In this document: positions 26,969-35,805 of the stretch, in pieces | Layout of the letters: each line of letters starts with the position of its first letter | Position numbering within the stretch: position 1 is the first letter of the stretch | NCBI RefSeq assembly: GCF_003363715.1 | Contig: NZ_QREV01000012.1 | Span: 1-64,000 of the forward strand | Direction: 5' to 3' | From: Parabacteroides acidifaciens | GTDB lineage: Bacteria > Bacteroidota > Bacteroidia > Bacteroidales > Tannerellaceae | Length of the DNA: 64,000 nucleotides | Program-made: the position numbers and the translations under genes | Notes under the pieces: model-generated | Told to the model about the DNA's origin: nothing | The model's database searches: none | The model's input: the letters and a program-made list of their open reading frames with translations, nothing else

Positions 26969-28204
26969 TTATAGTTTATTGTCTTTTGCCCATTGCATCA
27001 CGTTGGCAGGCGGGCGTTGTGCCAACAGTTCTTTTTTCATGAAGTCCATATAAGGAGCCACATGTTTGAAGAATTTCTTATATCCTTTACAAAGATAGTT
27101 CAGTCCGGGTTCGCCGTTTGCCGTGTGAAGGAAACGGTTCTTGGGGCACTCGCCGTTGCAGGCGAACAAATAGTCGCACTCCTTACACTGCGTAGGGAGC
27201 TTTTCGTATTTATCGGCACCAAACTTCAGTTGGTGCTGGCTGTACATCATTTCGGTAAGTGTCTGGGTATAGATATTACCTAACTTATATTCGGGAAATA
27301 CAAAATGGTCGCAGGCATATACATCGCCGTTGAACTCCATCACTCCGGCATGTCCACAGGTGCGTGCCAGCGTACAAACGCCCGGCTGTTCGCCCACCCA
27401 GTTTGCTAATGTAGAGTCGAAAAGTTGGATATAATAGTTGCCGACATCTTCTTTCAGCCATTCGTCAAAGATCGCGCAAAGGAAATCACCCCATTTCCCG
27501 GCGTCTACCGTAAAGGGCGCCAGTTTGATGTTGGCGTCTTGCTGCTCCGGTGAAGTCAGTAACGTCCCGTCCTGATGGAACCCGAGACGTTCTACGATAG
27601 GGGCGAACTGGATGTAATGGCAGTCTATTTCCTTGAAAAAGTTGTAGAAGTCCAGCGGGTAATCCACATTATAATCGTTTACGACCGCCATTGCATTATA
27701 TTCCACACCGTGCTTTTTCAGCAGTTCGATTCCCTTCATCACTTTATAAAAGGAGGGAAGCCCCTGTTTATTCCGGCGGTATTCGTCGTGAAACTCCTGC
27801 GGGCCGTCTATCGAAACGCCTACAAGGAAATTGTTTTCTTTGAAGAAACGGCACCAGTCGTCGTTCAGCAGTGTCCCGTTAGTCTGGATGCAGTTGTCTA
27901 TCTGCCGTCCGCGCCCGTATTTGCGTTGCAGCTCCAGCGCTTTCTTGTAGAAACTGATAGGGCGCATCAACGTTTCGCCGCCATGCCAGGTAAAAAGAAC
28001 CTGCGGCATCGTCTGGCATTCTAAATAGTCCTTGATGAATTTCTCCAGCAGCTGTTCGCTCATGATATGATTTTTCACCTCGGGGTAAAGTTTTCCTTTC
28101 TCGAGGTAATAGCAGTATTCGCACGCCAGGTTACAAACCGATCCGACGGGCTTCAGCATTACATATACGGGTTTAGCGAACGGGGATATATAAGGATTAC
28201 TCAT
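26969..28204 (-). CDS. Radical SAM anaerobic sulfatase-maturase-like enzyme
   Basis: A SPASM-type radical SAM enzyme of 411 residues. VCNLACEYCYY gives the CxxxCxxC cluster site (C24, C28, C31). VGVSIDGPQEFHD holds the aspartate used as base by sulfatase maturases. The C-terminal cluster cysteines are in CTLARTCGHAG, VYACDHF, CKECDYLFACNGECPKNRF. The family oxidises a cysteine or serine of sulfatases to formylglycine without oxygen. No sulfatase gene is in the window, so it would act on targets elsewhere. It sits 8 bp upstream of tldD, and a peptide-modifying enzyme beside a peptide-trimming protease is worth noting. Confidence 0.85.
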   Translation of the reverse strand: MSNPYISPFAKPVYVMLKPVGSVCNLACEYCYYLEKGKLYPEVKNHIMSEQLLEKFIKDYLECQTMPQVLFTWHGGETLMRPISFYKKALELQRKYGRGRQIDNCIQTNGTLLNDDWCRFFKENNFLVGVSIDGPQEFHDEYRRNKQGLPSFYKVMKGIELLKKHGVEYNAMAVVNDYNVDYPLDFYNFFKEIDCHYIQFAPIVERLGFHQDGTLLTSPEQQDANIKLAPFTVDAGKWGDFLCAIFDEWLKEDVGNYYIQLFDSTLANWVGEQPGVCTLARTCGHAGVMEFNGDVYACDHFVFPEYKLGNIYTQTLTEMMYSQHQLKFGADKYEKLPTQCKECDYLFACNGECPKNRFLHTANGEPGLNYLCKGYKKFFKHVAPYMDFMKKELLAQRPPANVMQWAKDNKL

Positions 28205-28278
28205 GGTATGTTTAAAACGATGTTCTTATTTAGTTTCAATTGCAAATGTAGTCTTTTTAACGAACGGGTGTTACTTTT

Positions 28279-29292
28279 TTACCGTGTTTTTTTCTTATAA
28301 CGGTTATAATCGGTAACAAAGCCTTCGCATAACCAGTTTGCTAATGCCTGGCGGTTGTCGCTCAGGATGATCCGTTGCTGGTCGAAACTGTTCTGGATGT
28401 TGCCTAATTCGACAAAGACGGAAGCCGGTGTCGTGTGGCGCAAGACATACAGGTTGCGTCCGTCCACTGTCCCGGTAAACCCGCGTCCAGGCTGGTGCTT
28501 GTTATATTTGTGCGTGAAAGTCGATCGCATGGTCTTGGCCAGGTTCTTGCTTTCGGAGTTTTTATCCTGGTGGTAGAAGAACACGTCCGTCTGATGTCCT
28601 TTGTTACGGCTGTCCACATGTACGAAGATTGCCCGCTTGTAAGCATATTTATCCTGTTTGAACAAGGTGTTTATCTTATCGCACCGCTGTTGCAGGCGGC
28701 GTACCTGGTTGAAGGGGATCGGGCTTCCCATACAAGTTTCTCGCTTGCTGTTGCTCAGGTATTTGTCGTTCCTGATTCCGTCTTTGGCATCCTGTATGAT
28801 GATGTGCACTTTGGCGCCTTTCATCATCAGGTTGCGCGCCAGGCGCAGGACAATGTCGTAGGCATATTCGTCTTCGTGCAGCTCAACGGAACCGATCCGT
28901 CCGATTGCGCCGGGGTCGGGCCCTCCATGCCCGCTGACTAAATAGAAGCAGGCGCCTTTCAGTTCGGACGAGGTTACCTTGTAGGAAGCAAGTTCCTTGC
29001 CGAACAACGGTTCGTGGTTCGCCCGTTTGGCCGCAGCAACGGCGGCTTCCTTACCTTGTAAAGGCGGAAGCGTATATTTGACTCCCATCCGCAGGGTATT
29101 GCCTTTTCCTAATTTGCTTTTATTTAGCTCGATGAATTGCTTCTGATAGTCTGCGCCGGTGCGGTTGTGGCGTTTCAGAAAAAGAGCGATGCCTTCCCCT
29201 TTTTTCGGGAAAGCCTTCTCCTGAGCTTGTAACTGGTTGGCGCAAAGCAGGGTGATTAAAAGCGATAGTATAATACTAAGTTTGACCTTCAT
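28279..29292 (-). CDS. N-acetylmuramoyl-L-alanine amidase (Amidase_3)
   Basis: A signal peptide (about 1-23, ending QLQAQ) leads to the periplasm. The catalytic domain begins near residue 115 with LVSGHGGPDPGA, where the histidine binds zinc; EDEYAYDIVLRL contains the glutamate ligand and IFVHVDSRNKG the second histidine. SVFVELGNIQN holds the catalytic glutamate near the C-terminus. The enzyme would cut the amide bond between MurNAc and the stem peptide. The region before the domain has a weak LysM-like appearance but is too short to call. It is divergent from the Fpg-like gene. Confidence 0.8.
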   Translation of the reverse strand: MKVKLSIILSLLITLLCANQLQAQEKAFPKKGEGIALFLKRHNRTGADYQKQFIELNKSKLGKGNTLRMGVKYTLPPLQGKEAAVAAAKRANHEPLFGKELASYKVTSSELKGACFYLVSGHGGPDPGAIGRIGSVELHEDEYAYDIVLRLARNLMMKGAKVHIIIQDAKDGIRNDKYLSNSKRETCMGSPIPFNQVRRLQQRCDKINTLFKQDKYAYKRAIFVHVDSRNKGHQTDVFFYHQDKNSESKNLAKTMRSTFTHKYNKHQPGRGFTGTVDGRNLYVLRHTTPASVFVELGNIQNSFDQQRIILSDNRQALANWLCEGFVTDYNRYKKKTR

Positions 29293-29369
29293 TGGTGTAT
29301 AAATTACTAAATGTAGACAAAAATAGAATTTTTTCCCGGGATAATAAAATATGCTTGATTTTGTTTCAT

Positions 29370-29377
29370 TATATTTG
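29370..29377 (+). promoter_or_regulatory. Candidate -7 box for the Fpg-like gene
   Basis: TATATTTG matches TAnnTTTG 37 bp before the ATG at 29415. The nearest TTG upstream is too close for a standard -33 element. The position argues against translation starting at the longer frame (29292). Confidence 0.45.
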
Positions 29378-29414
29378 TCTGACTGTATGTAGTAATCGCA
29401 AATATATTATTAAT

Positions 29415-30245
29415 ATGATTGAATTACCCGAAGCTATTACGATTGGCCGCCAAGTGGAACAGACTCTTGCCGGGCGCTGTATAACAAATGTGTATGGTGC
29501 CACCCATTTGCACAAGTTTACTTTTTTCAGTGGAACTCCGGAGGAAATCAGGGATTCTTTAGTTGGAAGGACAGTTATATCTGCCGTAGGAAAGGGTATT
29601 TTTGTCGACGTTTGTATGGACGAAGATGTCTTTCTCTGTATTTCAGACGGGATCAATATGCGCTACGGGCGTCCGGGCGATCCGGTACCGTCGAAGTACC
29701 AACTGCTGATTACGTTCGATGATGAGTCATTCGTAAGCTTTACGACAAGTATGTACGGAAGTATTTCTGTTTTCCGCCATACGTTAGACAATAAATACCA
29801 TACGCTGAGTCTTGAAAGTGTTTCTCCCTTGAGTGAACAGTTTGACGAATCCTTTTTCGAAGGGAAGCTGGCTGCCGAACAGAAGAACATATCCGTAAAA
29901 GCATTCTTGGCGACGGAACAGCGGATTCCCGGACTTGGAAATGGCGTCTTGCAAGATATTCTCTTTAATGCGAAACTGCATCCGAAGCGTAAGATCCATT
30001 CCCTGTCCGATACGGATAAAACAGCACTTTTCCATTCCCTCAAAAACACCTTGCAGGCGATGACCGACGGGGGAGGACGCGATACGGAAACAGACTTCCT
30101 GGGAAACAGAGGCCGTTACCGGTCTGTCCTGTCCAAGAATACATATATGTCCCCCTGCCCATGTTGCGGCGGAATCATATCCAAAGAGGCTTATTTAGGA
30201 GGCACGGTCTATTTCTGCCCGGACTGCCAGCCGCTCCATGTATGA
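29415..30245 (+). CDS. Fpg/Nei-family DNA glycosylase-like protein with Ile at position 2
   Basis: The 276-residue protein matches the Fpg/Nei fold: MIELPEA at the start, GLGNGVLQDILF in the helix-two-turn-helix, and a C-terminal zinc finger CPCCGG...YFCPDC. In classical Fpg and Nei the N-terminal proline (MPELPE) is the nucleophile; here that position is Ile, while the following Glu is kept. Related proteins beginning MIEIPE or MLELPE exist in gut bacteria, so this is probably a subfamily and not a mutation. It may bind or repair DNA by another route. The ATG at 29415 is chosen because it restores the family N-terminus. Confidence 0.75.
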   Translation: MIELPEAITIGRQVEQTLAGRCITNVYGATHLHKFTFFSGTPEEIRDSLVGRTVISAVGKGIFVDVCMDEDVFLCISDGINMRYGRPGDPVPSKYQLLITFDDESFVSFTTSMYGSISVFRHTLDNKYHTLSLESVSPLSEQFDESFFEGKLAAEQKNISVKAFLATEQRIPGLGNGVLQDILFNAKLHPKRKIHSLSDTDKTALFHSLKNTLQAMTDGGGRDTETDFLGNRGRYRSVLSKNTYMSPCPCCGGIISKEAYLGGTVYFCPDCQPLHV

Positions 30246-30249
30246 ACCT

Positions 30250-31410
30250 TCATATTGTTAATGCAAGTTTCAGCCTATCCAAGCCATCAGTCAGGGTTTT
30301 TCGGGGGCAGGCGATATTGATGCGGATGAAATTCTCGCCCGCTTCACCGTATAGGCTGCCTTCGTTCACCCATAGCTTTTCTTTATCGAGCAATGCGTGT
30401 GCAATATCTTGGGAGGATTGTTTCAGAACCGAGCAATTGACCCATACTAAGTAGGTCCCTTCCAACACTGTCACGGGATATTGCGGAAGATGCGCTTTGA
30501 AATACATTTTCAGGTAATCATAATTGTCGAGAAGGTAGCGTTTCAACTCTTCCAGCCATTCTCCGCCTTCGTTGTAGGCGGCCATCAGCGCTTCGACGCC
30601 GAACGGATTTACGTCACAAACTTCGTTGATGTTGATCGCCTTGTCTATCTTGGCACGTACGTCCGCATCGGCAGAAAAGATATTGGCAATCTGCAATCCT
30701 GCCAGGTTGAACGCTTTGCTCGGCGAAGTGCAAGTGACGGAATGCATCAGGAATTCTTCCGAGATCGAAGCAAAAGGAGTGTATGTATGTCCGGGAAAGA
30801 CCAATTCGCAATGGATTTCATCTGCTACGACCCACACATGATGACGGAGGCAGATTTCTCCGATGCGCGTCAACTCCCGCCGTGTCCAGACTCTTCCTGC
30901 CGGATTATGTGGGTTACACAACAGGAGCAGTTTTACTTTCGGATCGGCCGCTTTCCTCTCCAGGTCCTCGAAATCGATCCTGTAGGTCTCATTCTCATAG
31001 ATAAGCGGATTGGCGATTATTTCGCATTCGTTATTTCGGATGGAGGAGAAGAAGCAATTATAGACCGGCGTCTGCACCAATATCCGGTCGCCGGGAACTG
31101 TCAGTGCTTTGATAACAGCCGAAAGGGCCGGGACGACACCTGTCGTATAGATGATCCATTCTTTCTCTATTTTCCAGCCGTGCCTCCGTCTGAACCAGTT
31201 TCCGATTGCATCATAATAGGCGGGAGGAACTTTCGTGTACCCGAAAATACCATGTTCCACCCGTTTCCGTAATGCTTCGATTACAGCGGGAGCCGTACGG
31301 AAATCCATATCGGCCACCCACATTGGCAGGATATCTTGATCCTCTGCCATATCCCATTTATAAGAGTTCGTCCCGCGACGGGGAATTATCTCGTCAAAAT
31401 TATATTTCAT
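30250..31410 (-). CDS. patB: PatB/MalY-type cystathionine beta-lyase (aminotransferase class I/II)
   Basis: A PLP enzyme of 386 residues. It begins MKYNFDEIIPRRGTNSYKWD, the usual PatB/MalY opening, and contains LPMWVADMDF. LLLCNPHNPAGRVW is the PLP-domain asparagine region, VVADEIHCELVFPG holds the cofactor-contacting aspartate, and TSPSKAFNLAGLQ carries the Schiff-base lysine. It would split cystathionine to homocysteine, pyruvate and ammonia; MalY-type proteins can also act as regulators. The gene ends 4 bp from the Fpg-like gene (convergent) and lies 12 bp after the DUF3737 gene, so those two are likely co-transcribed. Confidence 0.85.
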   Translation of the reverse strand: MKYNFDEIIPRRGTNSYKWDMAEDQDILPMWVADMDFRTAPAVIEALRKRVEHGIFGYTKVPPAYYDAIGNWFRRRHGWKIEKEWIIYTTGVVPALSAVIKALTVPGDRILVQTPVYNCFFSSIRNNECEIIANPLIYENETYRIDFEDLERKAADPKVKLLLLCNPHNPAGRVWTRRELTRIGEICLRHHVWVVADEIHCELVFPGHTYTPFASISEEFLMHSVTCTSPSKAFNLAGLQIANIFSADADVRAKIDKAININEVCDVNPFGVEALMAAYNEGGEWLEELKRYLLDNYDYLKMYFKAHLPQYPVTVLEGTYLVWVNCSVLKQSSQDIAHALLDKEKLWVNEGSLYGEAGENFIRINIACPRKTLTDGLDRLKLALTI

Positions 31411-31422
31411 TTGTCGAATGTA

Positions 31423-32271
31423 TTAATTATCCCACAATTTCAATTCGCAGTTTCCGGGTGCTTTAATATTCTCGTCGATGATGATTTCACCATAACTTTC
31501 GGCTGTAATGCTGCCGCTACTTGGATTTTTCACACTATGCACGGGGCCGTTTATGGTTGCTTGCACGCTGCTGTATTCAAAACACAGGTCGGCATCGTCC
31601 GCCATTGTGCAGTTTTCCATAATCAGATTATGTGTATAACAGAGTGATTGCGTGCCGGAAATCTTGCAATTAACCAGGCGCAGGTTGTGCGAATGCCACC
31701 CCAGATATTCACCGTTCAGTTCGGAGTCATACACCGTCACATTCTCTGTGTTCCAAAATGCATCTTTCGAGTTGATGACCGCGTTCCGGATTTCTACGTT
31801 CTTACAATACTGGAAGGAATAGTTCCCGTTCTGGGAATAGTTCTTGATACGGATATTTTCGCCGTGCATAAACAGATAATCCGCTTTGTCGATCTGCACA
31901 TTCTTCAGTTCGACGTTACGACAGTGCCAGAAAGTTTCCAGTGCATTGGGGATTTGTACGTTTTCTAACTTTATCCCGTCCATCTCGCGAAACATTTTCG
32001 GAGCTTCTACTATCGTATTTGTCATTTGCAGGTTTCGGGAATACCAGAGTGCGGCGCGTGCGCCTTCCGTAAAGAGGCAGTTCTTGATGACAAATCCGTC
32101 ATTGTGCCAAAAAGGATATTTCCCTTCAAAACGGCAGTTTACAGCGATGATATTACTACATTCCTTTAATGCGGATTCCCCCGTATGGATTATTACGTTT
32201 TCCAGTTGAAGATCATGGGTGGCGAATAGGGGGCGTTCACCTCCGTATTCCCTGTTTTTAATCTGTTCCAT
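31423..32271 (-). CDS. DUF3737 family protein (parallel beta-helix)
   Basis: The 282-residue protein consists of repeated short strands with the spacing expected of a right-handed beta-helix, for example VIIHTGESALKECSNIIAV, VIKNCLFTEGARAALWYS, and VEIRNAVINSKDAFWNTENV. The opening IKNREYGGERPLFATHDL is characteristic of DUF3737. Its function is not established; beta-helix proteins of this type often bind or cut polysaccharides, but there is no signal peptide, so it is probably cytoplasmic. It sits directly upstream of the PatB-type gene, an arrangement I recall from other gut bacteria. Confidence 0.75.
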   Translation of the reverse strand: MEQIKNREYGGERPLFATHDLQLENVIIHTGESALKECSNIIAVNCRFEGKYPFWHNDGFVIKNCLFTEGARAALWYSRNLQMTNTIVEAPKMFREMDGIKLENVQIPNALETFWHCRNVELKNVQIDKADYLFMHGENIRIKNYSQNGNYSFQYCKNVEIRNAVINSKDAFWNTENVTVYDSELNGEYLGWHSHNLRLVNCKISGTQSLCYTHNLIMENCTMADDADLCFEYSSVQATINGPVHSVKNPSSGSITAESYGEIIIDENIKAPGNCELKLWDN

Positions 32272-32697
32272 TATTCAATTACTCATTATTAATTTATTTA
32301 TTCCGGATATTCTTTAAAATGATATCCTGCTTTCTACATTGCAAATGTACACCAAAGCATTCTCTTGCTTTGTAGACAAATTACAGGTATTATTACCTAT
32401 ATTACTGATTGTTGAAGGAGATTGTGTCGCACGTATTCTTGATAGACAAATTATAGTATTTATTACAGGATATTGCAATGTTTCTAACACGGAATTTACA
32501 ATAACCCTCTTTTTGGCGGTTTTTCTATTTCGTCCGAAATCTTGATCGATTTTGGTTTGACTTTTTTCCATGTTTATCCCTTCCTGTCTGACAATAGGCG
32601 GGGTGAGGTGCGCAGCCCGTTCCGAAAAGCATTCTTTTTGATTGCCGGAAGGCATAAACACCGATAAAGTGATAAACCTTAACTCCCGGAGAATCGA
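32272..32697. other. Intergenic stretch before repeat copy 2, no gene supported
   Basis: No convincing gene is visible. A minus-strand open frame of 115 codons (32314-32661) has no family resemblance and poor composition. CAAATGTA at 32342-32349 reads TACATTTG on the minus strand and could be the -7 box of the DUF3737/patB operon. Confidence 0.5.
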
Positions 32698-33006
32698 ATA
32701 TTTGAAAATAAAACGGACGGCGTCCCAAATATCGCAAGGAAATTCAGGTACTTTTTTGCCCTGAAAACGGTCCTCTTTTCAATTACGACCGTCCAAATCG
32801 CCATTATGACCGTCCTAATCTTCGCGAGGTGCCGAGTGCACTACACATTAGCACGGTCGTAATGGAGATTAGGACGGTCGTAATGGCGGAAAATGCTCGA
32901 AAAAGAGGAAAAAGTCTCTTTTTGAGGCCAAAAAAACGGATTAACATTTGTTTGGTTTCGGAGGTCTTTTGGAGCTGAAAAATGCGTTTTATACAATAAG
33001 CCCCCC
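32698..33006. repeat. 309-bp structured repeat, copy 2
   Basis: Direct repeat of 1-309. Two nested stems are clear here: the outer arm ATTACGACCGTCC (32782-32794) pairs with GGACGGTCGTAAT (32872-32884), and the inner arm CCATTATGACCGT (32801-32813) pairs with ACGGTCGTAATGG (32853-32865) with one G-T wobble, continuing with CTAAT/ATTAG. The loop between is almost identical to copy 1. The two copies flank the polysaccharide locus plus about 12 kb. Recombination between them would remove or circularise about 32.7 kb. Confidence 0.8.
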
Positions 33007-33091
33007 TGTGTCGCGTCTCACCCTTCTCTCTTAATTTTGTAAGAGTGGAACTGACACTCTGGGTTTTCATCATTAATTTTAGACTCTTTTA

Positions 33092-33121
33092 TTGTCTTAT
33101 TCCGAAAAATGTATATATTTG
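33092..33121 (+). promoter_or_regulatory. hypD: Promoter of the hypD operon
   Basis: TTG at 33092-33094, a 19-bp spacer, and TATATTTG at 33114-33121 fit the Bacteroidetes consensus. Transcription would start at about 33128, giving a leader of roughly 150-200 bases before the enzyme gene. Confidence 0.65.
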
Positions 33122-33170
33122 CGGCAGTCCATGCACTTAATGTAAGGTGTTGGTTTTAAACTATTGTAAT

Positions 33171-33218
33171 ATGCTCGTTAAATCTTATAGACGGCTGTTC
33201 AATTGCCTGATTGCTTAA
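33171..33218 (+). CDS. Possible 15-codon leader peptide before the hypD attenuator
   Basis: An ATG at 33171 opens a 15-codon frame (MLVKSYRRLFNCLIA) that stops with TAA at 33216-33218, exactly at the 3' edge of the loop of the downstream terminator hairpin. A ribosome translating it would cover the left arm of the hairpin. Its start and frame are consistent with a leader peptide, but it contains no proline or other tell-tale codon run. The call rests on position alone. Confidence 0.35.
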   Translation: MLVKSYRRLFNCLIA

Positions 33219-33239
33219 CAGGCAGTTTTTCTTTTTTCC
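33201..33239 (+). terminator. Attenuator-like terminator in the hypD leader
   Basis: AATTGCCTG (33201-33209) pairs with CAGGCAGTT (33219-33227) over nine pairs with one G-T wobble, around a 9-base loop, followed by TTTTTCTTTTTT. This is a textbook intrinsic terminator, yet it lies between the promoter at 33092-33121 and the hypD start, so readthrough must be regulated or partial. Confidence 0.7.
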
Positions 33240-33332
33240 CTTTTACCACTTCCCGGTAGAAGATCAATTCTATTTATGTACTTAATAAACACAATGTCGT
33301 TGGCTGTTGCCAGCGAAAAGCCTTATATAAAT

Positions 33333-35771
33333 ATGACAACAATCACAGCTCAGCGTGCACCGCATAGTGCCTCAAATTTTGCCCCTGCAGTAGAGGCAAA
33401 CGCTTATGGAATGAACGACCGGATCAAACGTCTTCGTCAGGAAACGTTCGATGCCGAGCCCTCCCTGTCTATTGAACGCGCCTTGATAGAAACCCGTTTC
33501 TACCAGGAAAACTACGGAAAGTATCCGATTCCGATTCTCCGGGCCATGAATTTTTATGAGATATGCAAGCAAAAGACAATCTATATCGGTAAGGACGAAC
33601 TGATCGTAGGGGAACGCGGACCGAAACCTAAATGTGTACCGACTTTCCCCGAACTGACCTGCCATAGCGTAGAGGATTTGCATGTCCTGAACACCCGCGA
33701 ACTGCAACGTTATACGATCAGCCAGGAAGATATCGATACCTATGAACGCGAAGTGATCCCTTATTGGAAAGGGCGTACGCAACGGGAACGTATCTTCAGC
33801 CATGTCCCGCAAGAATGGAAAGATGCGTATGAAGTCGGCATGTTCACCGAATTTATGGAACAACGCGCTCCGGGGCATACGGCTCTGGATGGCAAGGTCT
33901 ATCGATATGGCCTGCTGGACTTGAAAGAGCGTATCCAAAAGGAACTCGACAGCCTCGACTTTATGAATGATCCCGAAGCAACCGACAAACAGGAAGAGTT
34001 GACCGCTATGTCTATCTCCTGTGATGCCGCTATCCTGTTAGCCGAACGGCATGCAGACCTGGCCGACGAAATGTCGCTGACGGAGGCAGACCCGAAACGG
34101 GCCGCCGAACTGCGCCGTATCGCCGAAGTTTGCCGATGGGTACCGGCTCATGCTCCGCGTAATTATTGGGAAGCGATCCAGATGTATTGGTTTGTCCACC
34201 TGGGAACGATTACCGAGCTGAATGGTTGGGATGCCATGAATCCAGGTCATTTCGACCAGCATCTGGCCCCTTTCTATGAAAAGGATATTGCCGACGGCAC
34301 GTTGACGCGTGACAGGGCGAAAGAGTTGATGTCCTGCTTCTTTATTAAGGTAAACAACCATACGGCTCCTCCCAAAGTAGGCATTACGGCTAAGGAAAGC
34401 GGAACTTATAACGACTTTACGAACCTGAATATCGGTGGCGTGAAATCCGATGGCAGTGACGGTGTGAGCGAAGTCTCCTACATCATGCTCGAGACGATAG
34501 AAGAGCTGCATATCCTGCAACCCGGCAGTGCGATTCATATCAGTGCCCGAACGCCTGAACGTTTCCTGCGTGCCGGATGTAAGGTGATCCGCCAGGGGCA
34601 TGGTTATCCTTCCGTGTTCAATCCGGATGTGTATATCCAGGAGTTGATGCGCCAGGGGAAATCCCTGCAGGACGCGCGTGAAGGCGGTTGCAGCGGCTGC
34701 ATCGAAGTCGGGGCGTTCGGTAAGGAGGCATACGTGCTGACGGGGTATCTGAACGTACCGAAGATTTTAGAGGTGACGTTGCACAATGGCGTCGATCCGG
34801 TTTCCGGCCGTAAGGTCGGGTTGGAGACGGGCGATCCGCGCAGCTTTGCCGGTTATGACGAGTTGTACGCCGCTTTTATGAAACAGGTCCGTTACTTCGT
34901 GGATATGAAAGTCCGCGTCAGCAACTATATAGACCGTATGTTTGCCAAATATGCGCCTGCCACTTTCCTGTCCCTCTTTATTGATGACTGTATCGCGAAA
35001 GGACGTGATTACTATAACTGTGGTCCGCGTTATAACACGACCTATATCCAGTGCACCGGCCTCGGCACGATTACCGACAGCCTGTCTACGTTGAAGAAAC
35101 ATATATTCGAAGATAAGCGCTGGTCGATGGACGAGTTGTTGAAAGCGATGGCAAACAATTTCGAAGGGGCTGAAGCGATGCGGCAGATGATCTTGAACCG
35201 TACGCCATTCTTCGGCAATGACGATGAATATGCCGACAGCATCGCGGTTAAGGTCTTCGACGACCTGTATGATACGATCGAGGGCAAGCCGAATACGAAA
35301 GGCGAATGTTTCCACCTGAATATGTTGTCAACGACCTGCCATGTGTATTTTGGCAAGGTGATGGGGGCTACCCCGAACGGACGTTTGGCCGGACGGGCTA
35401 TCTCGGACGGTACTTCTCCGTCGCATGGTGCCGACACGCACGGACCGTCTGCCGTTATCAAATCGCTCGGCAAGTTGGATCAGGTGAAGAGTGGCGGAAC
35501 CTTGCTCAACCAGCGTTTCCTTCCGAGCCTGTTGAAGCGGGAAGAAGACATTTCCAAGCTGTCCTCCCTGATCCGCAGTTATTTTGCTTTGGGCGGGCAT
35601 CATATCCAGTTTAATATTGTTGATACGGAGACGCTTTATGCTGCTCAGAAATGTCCGGAAGATTACCGTGACTTGCTGGTCCGCGTTGCCGGATACAGCG
35701 ATTATTTTAACGATATGAATGCCGACCTGCAGGCGGATGTGATTATGCGGACGGAACAGGAAGCGTTTTAA
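33333..35771 (+). CDS. hypD: HypD-type glycyl radical enzyme (trans-4-hydroxy-L-proline dehydratase)
   Basis: A glycyl radical enzyme of the pyruvate formate-lyase superfamily. The thiyl cysteine is in GGCSGCIEVGAFGKE (Cys at about residue 456, then x-Glu), the signature of hydroxyproline dehydratase; the C-terminal radical site is RVAGYSDYF (Gly at about 787). The segment AYEVGMFTEFMEQRAPGHT is also characteristic. It would remove water from trans-4-hydroxyproline, giving pyrroline-5-carboxylate, a widespread gut pathway. No proC gene is adjacent. Possible starts are 33276, 33333 and 33411; homology begins at MNDRIKRLRQ (33411), and I chose 33333 for its A/T-rich upstream stretch. The activase gene follows 34 bp later. 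Confidence 0.82.
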   Translation: MTTITAQRAPHSASNFAPAVEANAYGMNDRIKRLRQETFDAEPSLSIERALIETRFYQENYGKYPIPILRAMNFYEICKQKTIYIGKDELIVGERGPKPKCVPTFPELTCHSVEDLHVLNTRELQRYTISQEDIDTYEREVIPYWKGRTQRERIFSHVPQEWKDAYEVGMFTEFMEQRAPGHTALDGKVYRYGLLDLKERIQKELDSLDFMNDPEATDKQEELTAMSISCDAAILLAERHADLADEMSLTEADPKRAAELRRIAEVCRWVPAHAPRNYWEAIQMYWFVHLGTITELNGWDAMNPGHFDQHLAPFYEKDIADGTLTRDRAKELMSCFFIKVNNHTAPPKVGITAKESGTYNDFTNLNIGGVKSDGSDGVSEVSYIMLETIEELHILQPGSAIHISARTPERFLRAGCKVIRQGHGYPSVFNPDVYIQELMRQGKSLQDAREGGCSGCIEVGAFGKEAYVLTGYLNVPKILEVTLHNGVDPVSGRKVGLETGDPRSFAGYDELYAAFMKQVRYFVDMKVRVSNYIDRMFAKYAPATFLSLFIDDCIAKGRDYYNCGPRYNTTYIQCTGLGTITDSLSTLKKHIFEDKRWSMDELLKAMANNFEGAEAMRQMILNRTPFFGNDDEYADSIAVKVFDDLYDTIEGKPNTKGECFHLNMLSTTCHVYFGKVMGATPNGRLAGRAISDGTSPSHGADTHGPSAVIKSLGKLDQVKSGGTLLNQRFLPSLLKREEDISKLSSLIRSYFALGGHHIQFNIVDTETLYAAQKCPEDYRDLLVRVAGYSDYFNDMNADLQADVIMRTEQEAF

Positions 35772-35805
35772 TTGACAATTGACAATTAACAATTGATAAT
35801 TAAAG
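35772..35805. repeat. Short ACAATTGA-type tandem repeat between hypD and hypE
   Basis: The gap consists almost wholly of repeated AATTGACA-like octamers (TTGACAATTGACAATTAACA and variants). Such runs are common between Bacteroidetes genes. It lies directly before the activase start codon and may affect spacing or expression; no hairpin ending in a T-run is present. Confidence 0.6.

Noticed and set aside
32314-32661. Minus-strand open frame of 115 codons before repeat copy 2
   Set aside because: It has no family resemblance, an uneven composition and no upstream signal, and lies in a stretch that otherwise looks non-coding.
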